Below, piece by piece: positions 1 to 10,710 of a stretch of 64,000 nucleotides of DNA. The notes below the pieces were generated by a model. That model saw nothing but the letters and a program-made list of their open reading frames with translations, made no database searches and was not told where the DNA came from. This DNA comes from Rotaria sp. Silwood1 (Eukaryota; Rotifera; Eurotatoria; Philodinida; Philodinidae). Made by a program: the position numbers and the translations under genes. Location of the stretch: positions 66,618 to 130,617 of the forward strand of contig CAJNOP010000098.1 in assembly GCA_905250075.1 (NCBI GenBank), written 5' to 3'. How positions within the stretch are numbered: position 1 is the stretch's first letter; each line of letters opens with the position of its first letter.

Positions 1-770
1 TTTGGGATTAAGTTTACATTTTGCAAAATTCCAACTATGCCTATCTTTCAAGTAAGAAAATAACATTTAATATCTTTTCACATATGAAAACTTGAATGAA
101 GTTCATCAAAGTCTTTCGTAAGTAACTTTCGCTCTTTTAGTAAAATGAAATTTTATTTATTTATGAAACAGAAAGGTAGCGATGACAAGATCGCACAACA
201 CAATGTGAGACAGAAGGCGATCTTCAACCAATAATATCGACTACGTCTTCAAATAGGATCTCTTTTTCTCCTAATACTCTATTCAGATGTGACGAGTTGA
301 TTACTGTTCGAATAAAACACTTAGATATCACTATATAAGTGCACAGCTAACTCAAAACTTGATATTATCTATCATTCCTATACTCCTGTTATCCAATGTT
401 TCTATGAAAAATCTTCTCATTTTCAATTTCTTTAGTTCGCTTTATATATCAAAAAAAAGCTCTGTCTTTCCTCTAATGAGTAACACAGAAGTGTATGATA
501 CAACATGTTCTTTTCTAATTTTCTTTTAGATGATATTTTTCGGTTATACGCAAGATACAATAATGCCCATAAATCAATTTTATCCTTGTTGTCCTTTAAG
601 AACACTGATCCATTCTGGAGCTCTACAAGATTGTACTATTCCATTGGTTTGAATTTGTTGATGAGGTATTTCATTGAAATGCATAATGTTTCTGGATGTT
701 AAAATTTGTCTCCTTTAAGTGATACTTGATCGACTGATGAATGTCAGTACCACGCATGAATCTGTGATAA
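1..770. other. Non-coding stretch before the first tandem array
   Basis: AT-rich sequence with no recognisable gene. One open frame of 65 codons at 505-702 has no recognisable motif and no splice partners, so I do not call it. Confidence 0.5.
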
Positions 771-799
771 GTATAAAAGTAAATACTCGAACCAAACAG

Positions 800-1425
800 G
801 ATTAATAAAATCTTAGCAGAAACCATGATAAATAGCCAAAACTCAGACTGAAACCAAGTTAGGAACTGGGACCACAGCTGAAGTTCTGATTAGTATCAAA
901 ATCCAAAACTGAAATCAAGACTTGGAGTAAAACCAGCTCTGAAACACTGATAAGTAGTGAAATCTCGGATTGACACTAAGATAGGAACTCGGACCACGAC
1001 TGAAGCTGTGATGACTATGGAAACCTGAAACTGAGGTCAAGATTACGACTAAAAGTAGCTCTGAAACACTGAGCAGTGCTAGAAACTCGGACTGAAGCCA
1101 ACATAGGAACTCTGGCCATAGCTGGTGCTGTGAAGAGTATGAAAACCCGAAACTGAGTTCAAGATTATGACTAGAAGCAGCCCTAAAACACTGATCAGTG
1201 CTAGAAACTCTGATTGAAACTCAGATAGAAACAGAGATCAGAGCTGGAGCCGTCATGAGTATGAACACTCGAAACTGAGATCAAGACTACAACTATCAAC
1301 AGCCTTGAAACATTGATCAGTACTAGAAACTCGGACTGAAACAAAGTTAGGAGCAGGGATCATGTTTCAAGTTCCGATCAGTCTGAAAACTCGAAACTGA
1401 AATCAAGCCTAGGAATAAAACAAGT
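800..1425. repeat. Tandem array, 122-bp unit made of two ~61-bp monomers
   Basis: The phrase 'actcggactgaaaccaag' (with variants) starts at 841, 963, 1085, 1207 and 1329, an exact 122-bp spacing five times. Within each unit the second half starts with the related phrase 'actcgaaactgaaatcaag' about 60-62 bp later, so the unit is a dimer of diverged ~61-bp monomers. No coding potential is visible. Confidence 0.9.
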
Positions 1426-1601
1426 GGCTGAAAGTTTTCGTCGACTTTGTAAAAAGATAGCATAAGGTTGAGTCTATATAGTGCCAAGAATCTGGCCTTT
1501 ATCTCTCTTTCTGTTCAAAGTTCTTCAAAAAGTGCTCATGTTCTTTTAACTCTGAAATGAAGATTAAAAAGTTTATTTAACCGAACGATTTATTTTTATT
1601 C

Positions 1602-2096
1602 TTGATTAAGTAAATAATGAAGAAGAAAAAGCAAAATATGAATGTATAATAAAAGAAAGATATGTTGATTAAGTAAATAGTAAAGAAGACAAAGCTAAAT
1701 ATGAATGTATAATGAAAGCAAGATATCTTCACTGAAAAAAAATGGTCACATTACCGAACCTCTGAGCGTTTCGTAGACAAAAAAGAGGGTTTCGTGAAGG
1801 AAAAAAAGGGTTTCGTACAATATACGAAACCTTTAAAGGTTTCAAGTTTTGCAACGAATTCTGGACCTTTTTAGGTTTCGTACCAAACTCTAAAAAGCCC
1901 TACCGAACTTTTAAAAAAGACTTTTCGAACGATGACAATCATTTTGAAGGGGTCAAAAGTTTTTACGACACCCCTTCGAGGGTTTAGAATTCGTTGCAAA
2001 AAAAGGTTCGGTATGATACCTATTTTTTTTCAGTGTTGATTAAGTAAACAGTAAAGAAGAGAAAGCTAAATATCAATGTATAATAAAAGAAAGGTT
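1602..2096. repeat. 63-bp tandem array, third unit split by an inserted element
   Basis: Units begin with 'ttgattaagtaaa' at 1602 and 1665. The third would begin at 1728, but only its first two bases (TT) are there. A 306-bp element follows at 1730-2035, and the unit resumes as 'ttgattaagtaaacag' at 2036. Apart from this insertion the unit spacing is 63 bp. Confidence 0.85.
1730..2035. mobile_element. Small inverted-repeat element (CACTGAAAAAAAA family), copy 1
   Basis: The element starts CACTGAAAAAAAA and ends with its reverse complement TTTTTTTTCAGTG. Inside are repeated, alternately oriented 'ggtttcgta' and 'ttcggta' phrases. It interrupts the 63-bp tandem array and appears flanked by a duplicated TT. 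Related copies lie at 22410-22858 and 29431-29955. It has no coding capacity, so it behaves like a non-autonomous MITE or foldback. Confidence 0.8.
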
Positions 2097-2159
2097 GCTT
2101 GAATATGAATGAAATTTTCGGAGTTCTTTTAATATTTGCCAAAAGAATCGCTTTCTTAT

Positions 2160-4290
2160 TAGGAAACTATTTATCTATTTCACCATAGTGGGTCTTCATT
2201 GAGAATAAGACAAAATCTAAAACTGCTGAATGATGATTATGAAGATAATGAATAGCTTTTACCAGATATCTATTCATCTATTTCGCTGTAACATATCATG
2301 ATTAGTAATAAAATAAAATCCGCAACTGCTGAATAATGATTATGAAAATTAGGAATAGCTCATGCCAGAGACCTATTCATCTATCTCACCACAACATATC
2401 TCTATTGCGAAGAAGAAAAAGTTCGTAACGACTGAATGATGTCACTAAGATTAGGAATAGCTCATACCACAAAGAGTCTATTCATCTATTTCACTATTTC
2501 ATCTCTCCATTGAGAATAAAACAAAATCCGCAACTGTTGAGCAATGATTATGGAAATAAGGAACATCTCATACCACCAAGGAACAATTCATCTACTTCGC
2601 TGTAACATAATATGAGAAAGACCGCAACTACTAAATAATGATTATGAAAATAAGGAATACCTCATACCAGAGATCTATTCATCTATTTTACCGTAACGTG
2701 TCTTTATTCATAATGAAACAATATGCGTAATTGCTCAATGGTGACTACCAAGCTAAGGAATAAATCATACAAAGAGTCTATTCATCTACTTCACCATAAC
2801 GTCTTCTCAGTGGATATAAGAGAAAATTTGCAACTGTCAGGTAATGATTATCAAAATAAGGAATATATCATACCAGAGATATATTCATCTATGTCACCAT
2901 AACATATCTTTATCCATAATGAAACCATATGCACAATTGCTAAATGATGATTATGCAGGTAAAGAATAGCTTATACGAGGGAACAATTCATCTATTTCAC
3001 CACAACAAATCTCTATTGAGAAGAAGACAAAGTTCGTAACGACTGAATGATGATCATTAAGATTTGGAATAGCTCATACCACAAAGAGTCTATTCATCTA
3101 TTTCGCTATTTCATCTCTTCATTGAGAATAAAACAAAATCCGCAACTGTTGAACAATGATTATGGAAATAAGGAACATCTCATACCAGGGAGCTATTCAT
3201 GTATTTCACTGTACTCGATCTCCATTCGAAATAAGACAAAATTCGGAACTGCTGAATAATGATTATGGAAATAAGGAATGCCTCATACCAGGGAACAATT
3301 CATCTACTTCGCTGTAACATAATATGAGAAAGACCGCAACTACTAAATAATGATTATGAAAATAAGGAATACCACATACCAGAGATCTATTCATCTATTT
3401 TACCGTAACGTGTCTTTATTCATAATGAAACAATATGCGTAATTTCTCAATGGTGACTATCAAGCTAAGGAATAAATCATACAAAGAGTCTGTTCATCTA
3501 CTTCACCATAACGTCTTCTCAGTGGATATAAGACAAAATCTGCAACTGTCGGGTAATGATTATCAAAATAAGGAATATATCATACCAGAGATCTATTCAC
3601 CTATGTCACCATAACATATCTTTATTCATAATGAAACCATAGGTACAACTGCTAAATGATGATTATGCAGGTAAAGAATAGCTCATACGACCACAAAGAT
3701 TCTATTCATCTATTTTACCATAACGCGTTTTCAGTGAATATGAGAGAAAGTCTACAACTGTTGAATAATGATTTTTAAAATAAGGAATAGCTCTTACCAC
3801 CAGAGAACTATTTATGTATTTTATAATAAGATATTTCCATTGAGTATAAGAGAAAATTCACAACTGGTAAATAATGATTATGAAAATAAAGAATAGCTTC
3901 TACCAGGGAACTATTTACCTATTTGACGGTACGATATTTTCATTGAGTGTAAAATAAAATACACAATTGATGCATAATGATTATGAAGATAAAGAATAGC
4001 ACATACAACTACGAGGGAACTATTCATCTATTTCACCTGAACATATCTCGAGTGAGAAGAAGATAAAATCCGCCATTGGTGAATAACGATTATGAAAATA
4101 AGGAATAGGTCCTACCAGAGAACTATTCATGTATTTCACGACAACATCCCTTTATTCAGAATGTAATCATATTGACAGCTGCTAAATGATGATGATGAAC
4201 ATAAGGAATAATCCATACAATGACCAGCCTTATGTACATTTATTTCATTGCACTTCAATAGTTATAAGAGAAAGAATATTTACGACCTTT
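2160..4290. repeat. ~105-bp tandem array, about 20 units, with an internal segmental duplication
   Basis: The phrase 'tattcatctatttcacc' or close variants recurs at about 2168, 2271, 2374, 2479, 2585, 2676, 2779, 2882, 2985 and 3091, and on to about 4250, usually 103-106 bp apart. Each unit also carries 'aaatccgcaactgctgaataatgatt'-like text, shortened here. The block from about 2400 and the block from about 3010 share the same order of variant units, suggesting duplication of a ~610-bp multi-unit segment. Open frames inside it (for example 3047-3259) are repeat artefacts. Confidence 0.88.
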
Positions 4291-5998
4291 GAATAATGAT
4301 CATGTGGATGGTGAACAACAAAGAGCCTTAAGATCGCTGGTTGGGTTCTGCAACAGTTGTCGGACTGCTTCACGTCTTGGCATCATTGAGTGGACGTTGG
4401 ACCCGGCGAGTTTGATACATGAAGTAGCTGTAAAGCAAGCTATGCATACAAGAAGAATAAATAATAATTGTTTCATTGTGTTTGTTACTGATGTAAGAAT
4501 AGTATCTTTCTGAAAAACATAAATGTATGATTATCATTGTCTTGTAAGAAAGGCAGAAAATATATTCTGTTTAAAAACATGTTATCGATGAGACTCATTT
4601 GAAGATATATAGATAAAAAATGAAAGTGACGGTGACTTATGTATTTATCAGACATGAAAACATTTTTTGGCGTCATATACGTTTCCATTTCCCGATTCTG
4701 TGAAAAAAAACTGTACAGAGCAATAAAATGTTAATAGGATGTGTTCTAAATGTATTTGTGTTGTGATTTGACACAAATCATCACGTAACTTAGATTCAAC
4801 GAGTAAAAGCTGGTCAGTTGAGGAAAGAGAGCATTCCCGTACAATTGCTTAAGATAATCTATGCTTTCTCAGTAGTTGAAAATGCTGGAAAGATAATTCA
4901 TGAGTGGAGAATAAAAATTCGAATTTTACTCTGACATTTTAACAATTTTGTCTTTAAGTTTAAAGAATTGACAAAAGTTTATTGAAGAGAGGCATCTTAA
5001 TTCTATGACAGTTTTCCCCTTTCCTGAATAGTGTGGTCATATGGCAGGAACGATTAAGATTAGCTCCTCTTACTACTTGTTTGTTAAAGTCAAATAGAAA
5101 AACCCTATTTGACGAATGAACAAAAGAGCACGGGTAGATGGTTAGAACATGTCAAACCCTGCACAACTGATCAGGATTAGGTATTTTGACGGAATATACA
5201 CTATTTTCATGCATACTAATTCAAATCTATGTATAATTTCATGGGATAGTGTGCCGGTAACGGTAAAATCTGTGCATATTAATGAAAAACACGGAAAAAT
5301 CAGTATAAGGTGTTTTCATTTGCAACAGCGTACAAAGAAAATGTCGCCAAAATGACAGCCTAGCAAAGCCATCATTTTACAGAGAGTAAAGTATTGGCTT
5401 TTGCTCAGTAGGGCATATTTACGCTAAAGAATATTATATAATAGACAAACCTGTGTCTAGGTGAAGAACTTTTAAGGTTACATATCAGCATAGTAAACCT
5501 TATAGTTTGTTCTCCATTATACAAACTCAATAATACATTGCTTTTATAGTGTTAAATGAACATTGAAAAAAAATAGGATTACTCATATCGACTACTGCGC
5601 CATTTACGAAATTATTCATACAATCTTACACAATTAGAAATGATATAATGAATAAAATGAGTGATAAAAGCATCATGTGCAAGTATGCTCGTTAAAATTT
5701 TTTTGAATCATAGCTTTTTTTCGCTTGAATGATTATATTTGAGTAGTCTCCTTTAGATTAGCAGAGAAACATCGCATATTGATGAGTAACTGAATGCCAA
5801 TAATATAATTCAAATAAAGGTAAAAAGAAGGAATGAATGAATGTATATATTACTAATCAAGCTTGCTCAGTGTGACGGAGGTATGATCAATATTCATTCG
5901 AATACTATAAATATCTAATGAAACATTAGTTATATATATATATTTGTATGTAGAGTTTTAGATTCTTATTATTACTACTTAACTATCACATAACTAAT
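4290..5998. other. Intergenic stretch
   Basis: No supported gene. A patch at about 4310-4440 is more GC-rich than its surroundings and lies in a 74-codon open frame. The frame contains a string (LRSLVGFCN) that loosely recalls the connection region of Ty3/gypsy-type Pol, which is too short to call. The remainder is AT-rich. Confidence 0.5.
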
Positions 5999-6496
5999 AT
6001 GAAGCTAATATGTAAGTTCACTTTTTCAGTTGTAATATTTTTCATATTTTGTTTCTTTTTTATAGGCATTTTTGCTTTGTTATTCGTTCATCTGCTTGGA
6101 TTTCCTGCATTGTGTTTTGATATTGTCACGATACCAGATGAAGACCTCCTTTATTTAAATGAGAGATTACAATTACACGAACATATGAGTCGTGAAGATG
6201 CATTAAACTCAATTCTTGAATTAGAAAATTATTATACAGGACTGAAAAATAACTTACCTGGTTCACCATCAGAAATGGTCGATAAAGCATGGCATGCACA
6301 CATATTAAATACAAAAATGTATTTTCGCTTTTCTGAAAGAGCATTTGGCAGATATCTTCATCATTTACCATTTTGGTCTGGTAATATGGAAGAAGCAACA
6401 CAGTTTGTTGATGCTATCTCAATGTTTGAAAAATTGAATGCATTGGGTATTGAAAATATGAATCAAACAGTCTGGACATATCGATTAAAAAAATGA
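5999..6496 (+). CDS. GRDP-like (DUF1399-type) small membrane-anchored protein
   Basis: This is a 165-aa single-exon frame. Residues 1-45 are strongly hydrophobic (a signal-anchor or transmembrane segment). The remainder carries the pattern of the glycine-rich-domain-protein-like family (Pfam GRDP-like): VDKAWHAHIL, then YFRFSERAFGRYLHHLPF. The family is known from plants, fungi and bacteria, usually in longer proteins; its molecular function is not established. Only the core repeat is present and there is no glycine-rich tail. The start was chosen because the ATG at 5999 directly precedes the hydrophobic segment. Lack of introns is notable among intron-rich neighbours. A 12-bp hairpin (6630-6656) follows 130 bp downstream. 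Confidence 0.72.
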   Translation: MKLICKFTFSVVIFFIFCFFFIGIFALLFVHLLGFPALCFDIVTIPDEDLLYLNERLQLHEHMSREDALNSILELENYYTGLKNNLPGSPSEMVDKAWHAHILNTKMYFRFSERAFGRYLHHLPFWSGNMEEATQFVDAISMFEKLNALGIENMNQTVWTYRLKK

Positions 6497-6629
6497 CGAA
6501 CGATTCCTAGTTACAGTTAGACGAAGTCGATGCTGAATCATAACAATAGACGCTACACACATACATACATGAAATTTTGGTTGCTACACTTTCCTTTGTA
6601 ATATTGTTTGATTGTGATTTTCAGGATCT

Positions 6630-6656
6630 GCCATCTATATATGTTATATAGATGGC
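6630..6656. other. Perfect 12-bp inverted repeat with 3-nt loop
   Basis: GCCATCTATATA at 6630-6641, a TGT loop, and the exact reverse complement at 6645-6656. It lies in the probable 3' UTR of the GRDP-like gene and could act as an RNA hairpin. No function can be assigned. Confidence 0.6.
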
Positions 6657-6659
6657 GAA

Positions 6660-7936
6660 TCCTTCGTCTTCTTTTTTCTCTTCTAGATACATAGTTAGTT
6701 GTTATAGTTTTACTATTGATGGTGGTGATTTATCTATTTATGATGATTTAAGATCGATTTTTAATTTTATACTTTTGTCGCTAATCTGTTTTTTTTTCTT
6801 TTTTCTTACTTTTTTGTGAAGGGTGTATATTCTTGTTATATTATTTAAATAAAGATCAATACGCAACATAACAGTGGTAATCAGGAGAAAAGAGTTTACT
6901 ACAAAAAACAGAAATAAAAAGGATTGCCGATATGTAACTGAAAACGCAAAAAATTCGAAAGATTAGGTAGTATCGATAGAAGAATACAACTGAATTGTGT
7001 AATAGACTTTTCATCAATATTTGAAGGCTCCTAACGAAAGCTTGCCTTTAACAGAATTAAATGTAGTTTACAAAGCAGTATAATACTTCAACGTCTTCAG
7101 AAAATAAGGTGTTATGAGCACTTTCGCATATTCTATATGCATTCATTTAATTTCATTTTGTTTTTTTCTTTTCGGATACTTCAAGACATGGACCATTAAT
7201 GATTCAGTTCTCTGAATCAATGCTAGAGTGTTTTACGCGTCGTGAAAATTTTCATTGGACGCTTTTAATTGAGTTTCAATTGCTCATAGATTACATTTCA
7301 AGGGCTTGTTACTATTATCAGTTGTGTGATGAGTTAAGATAAAAATATCAGATGGCTTAGTATCTTGTCGATGAACTTCTGCAAGTGTTACTTGAAAAAT
7401 ATTCCAAGTTTTCTCGCTGTATTCGAAAAGTTTTGTTATATTATCTTGGTTCCAATATACTTTGACAATAAATAAAAATGAACAAGTTCAATTTAATCTA
7501 CTTCTAATTATTGATCTCGATTTTGAAGACCAGACTTTAGGCAGAATGATATCAACCAAAGGATAAACAGATAAATTCTTCAGCAATAAATTTACCACGA
7601 TTTCTATGACGCCAATAATTTCTAAAAAACTTTTCATATGGAATTCAAAGTCTTGTATTGTTATACAAGTAAATCGACGAAAAGAACGTCAACATGCTCA
7701 GTCCAACATCGAAAAAACACTGAGCAAGTAAGTTTTTTCGACATCAGTCGATTCATACAAGATACCGGTCCTATATTATCAAAAAGATTCATAGTAAACC
7801 TTTGCTGTGAAACAGTTTTGATTTACCGATCTACGTTGATGATCAACTTTTTTATATGCTGATTTTATTTTATTATGATGTGTACGAGTTCTAATAGAAT
7901 GTACAATATCACAAACCTGTTGTTTGTCATCTAAAT
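6660..7936. other. Intergenic stretch
   Basis: AT-rich and without a supported gene. The open frame at 7638-7862 has no recognisable domain. Confidence 0.5.
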
Positions 7937-8152
7937 TACAGTATAACCTCTCTATAGTAGACACCCAAGGGACTTTTTCAAAGTGTCCACTATACGGAGG
8001 TGTCCACTTAAGAGAGGTTTTCGATTTCTTTCGCTTCAAAGTGATCACTATCGTTACTATAGTAGATTCCACTCCTTTCTCAAGTTCGTTCGCATGGAAG
8101 TACGTGTTCAGATAAACTTCTCTTATAATTTATTGAAATCTATCTAATTTTA

Positions 8153-9766
8153 TTAATTCTTGTTGAAATAATCAGTGATACAACTTTGTTTCGACACTTT
8201 CGAATCCAGATAGACATTTGTCAGCTTCGATTGGAGCTCTCTGATGAGCGAGTGCAGTTGAGGCTGTTCTGTAGATGCGAGCAAATGTAATCTTCGCAGC
8301 ATATCGAGCGCCTCGGATAAATTTGGAGGTGTCTCTTTAACTGGTTGTTCATTTTCGTTATCTTCAATGTGATCGACACTGACGATTTCAATAAGGAGGT
8401 TTCTGCTGTCGTTCCATTCATTAAAAACAGGGATATTCGAGTCGATGTTAACGAGTTCCGCTGCGAACAGTTGGTTACCATCAATGCGAATGTGTAAAAG
8501 AAAATCGTCAAGCTGTTTAATTGGATATTGATTGCTATCATCGTCCGTTGACAAAACATCATTTTTAAAAGTCTATTGATCGGACAACGTACGAGAGAAG
8601 CCAGCCGCACGAAAGCAATTGCGAATAGTGGTGTCGATAACTTTGTTCCACGCCACATCAATCCATCGAATCGCATCAAGTATCGTCACCGTTATTTGAT
8701 CAACACTGCAGGTCGTGGCCCATTGACCAATAATGTGCTTCACGAGCATTTGACGATAGTGGCACTTAAAAGAATGTATGACACCTTGATCAAGAGGTTG
8801 CATAATACTCGTCGTATTGGTCGGAAAAAGACGAGTTTGACATTGGATAGTTGCACATCGACAGGATGGCAAGGAGCGTTGTCGATGAAGAGAAGAATTT
8901 GCCGAGAATTCTTTTTCATTTTAGCATTGATATCATCAAGCCATTCCGAAAAGATTTTCGAATTCATCCAAGCTGTTCGGTTGGCTTGCCATATCACAGG
9001 ACGTTTAGCCATGTTTAAATTTTTGAAGCAGCGTGGCTTTCGACTTTTTCCTAAAATATAATCACCGATTGTAGTCTGCGGAAGTGGTGTGCAAAGTCTC
9101 ACCAATAACTAAGGGCTTAAGCTTGTCAGACACACTCCAGATCGAGCAGAGCAAAACGGTATATCGTTCTTTTGAACGCTTACCTTCTTTGCAATCCTCT
9201 TTGCTGAAAACGAGTGATCGATTCTGTATTGCTTTGAATAAGAGTCCTGTTTCGTCCGCATGATACACGTCGTCGTCGTTGTACCCATTAACGATTGTCA
9301 GAAGACAATGTTTCCAATCATCCATGGTAGCTGTGATGACACTTGCACTCTCACCCGAAATTTGCCTGGATCCGATCATATGCCGATTACGAAGCCTCTG
9401 AAGCCACCCATTTGATGCTTTGAACTCTCGTGGTAGATTGCCCATTTCTTCGGCAATTTCTCGCGCTTTCTCTTGCAACATTGGACCCAACACCGGAATG
9501 TGTTTTGTACGTTGAGCCGTGAACCATTCAAAGAGGACTTCGTCGACGTGTTTGCCACTTTCATCTTTCAATTTTCGCTTTATGCCCTTGTTAGCATTAG
9601 ATGAATAATCGCTCTGATACTCAACGCTACGTGTCAAGGTATTAGCGGCACTACTCTTCGAAACTGCGTACTTTTCTGCCAGCTTACGTATCGAAAGGCC
9701 ATTGCTGTTGTCGTTGTCGTTGATCAAAGAAATCTTCTGTTCTAATGTCAATTCGTGTCGCTTCAT
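8153..9766 (-). pseudogene. Tigger-type transposase, disrupted
   Basis: The N-terminus (9766 downward) has a CENP-B/Psq-like helix-turn-helix (LTLEQKISLI, then LSIRKLAEKYAVSKSSAAN) and a second CENP-B-type domain (FKASNGWLQRLRNRH). The DDE core follows, with YHADETGL for the first aspartate, LLFIDNAPCH for the second, and TTSIMQPLDQGVI downstream. An apparent frame break at 9051-9102 is in fact a 52-bp intron (GTGAG...TTTTAG in minus sense) that rejoins VIG to KSRKPRCF in frame. True lesions are a 1-nt deletion near 8830 in a T-run, just before TNTTSIMQPLDQG, and an in-frame TAG at 8573-8575. The copy is therefore probably inactive. Confidence 0.88.
9051..9102 (-). other. 52-bp intron inside the Tigger transposase
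   Basis: In minus sense the donor is ATTG/GTGAG and the acceptor TTTTAG/GAAAAAG. Removing it restores the expected transposase text across the join. The length matches the short introns of the host genes in this window. Confidence 0.8.
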
Positions 9767-10116
9767 GAGTAGATATGTGAATGTGTGTTCAATTTAGTAA
9801 TTTGCTAACCCTTTATATTATCATCTGGTCTGTTCTTTTTTTGCCTAGTCTATTTTCTTTCCATTGCCTTTGTATTGCAGCGTACGTCGCGTATTGATTT
9901 CATTAGTGCCTTGTCACATGCACAATTCTGTCTAGACGAAGATAATGCGACGAACTTAACAGACTGACCACTATGAAGAAGTTATTCACTGCAATGGGAC
10001 CAGATAAAAGTGTCCACAGTCCAGAATACGAAGGTGTCCACATTCGGGATGTTCATTTCTAGGAAAAAAAGGCTCCGTGGGACCGAGAGATGCCCACTAA
10101 CAGAGGTTTTACTGTA

Positions 10117-10710
10117 TAATCGAAAACTGCCGAGTAATACTGATGCATAATCAAAACTAAAGTTGATCATATTTTATTGATAGATTTTATATTTTGAGAA
10201 AGGTTTCGATAATTGTCTAAATAAAAAACATTTCTCAAAATGGTCAGATAATATTGTCGAAGTCATAGATCTACTTTATTTTTCTGTAAAAATCGTGTCA
10301 ATAGCCAAATCTAATAACTAGTTCGAAATATGAAAGAGAATTCGAAGAGTTGAGTCAGAAAGATTAAATTACTTAATCCTTTGAATAATCAGTGAATTAA
10401 ATTCTTTGCGGAAACAATGAAGGAAACCAAAAAACATAAGTAACTTAAATAATTAAATCAACAACAAAAATTTATAATAAAATTGTTTTGTGTTCTTAAT
10501 AAATAGTGTCCATGTTCATATTCTTTGATAATTTGTAGATCATTTTCTTATCTATTCATATATCTCTAAAGTGGTTAAACATTAAAAAGAATGAATAATA
10601 GGAATTTTATTAAACAGTTTACAAATTCCAATGAATGTTTTCTTTAAAAAAAAAGAATAATCGAATGCTGAGATTCATAATGGAAAAAAAGTTTGATGAG
10701 TTTCGAATGA
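10117..10710. other. Intergenic stretch
   Basis: AT-rich. It separates the Tigger element from the 3' end of the SLCO gene, and I see no gene in it. Confidence 0.5.

Larger units (their letters stand above)
7939..10114 (-). mobile_element. Tigger/pogo-like DNA transposon
   Basis: A 2,176-bp element flanked on both sides by TA (7937-7938 and 10115-10116), the target duplication expected for the Tc1/mariner/pogo superfamily. The left end reads CAGTATAACCTCTCTATAG and the right end in reverse complement reads CAGTAAAACCTCTGTTAG, giving inverted repeats of about 28 bp with mismatches. Subterminal GTGTCCAC motifs repeat near both ends. The cargo is a single minus-strand transposase gene, now broken. 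Base composition is more GC-rich than the surrounding DNA. Confidence 0.9.

Noticed and set aside
3047..3259. ORF of 70 codons
   Set aside because: It lies wholly inside the ~105-bp tandem array and follows its repeat pattern.
9051..9105. Apparent frameshift/insertion in the Tigger transposase
   Set aside because: It has GT-AG borders in minus sense, host-like length (52 bp), and its removal restores the expected protein text, so it is an intron, not a lesion.
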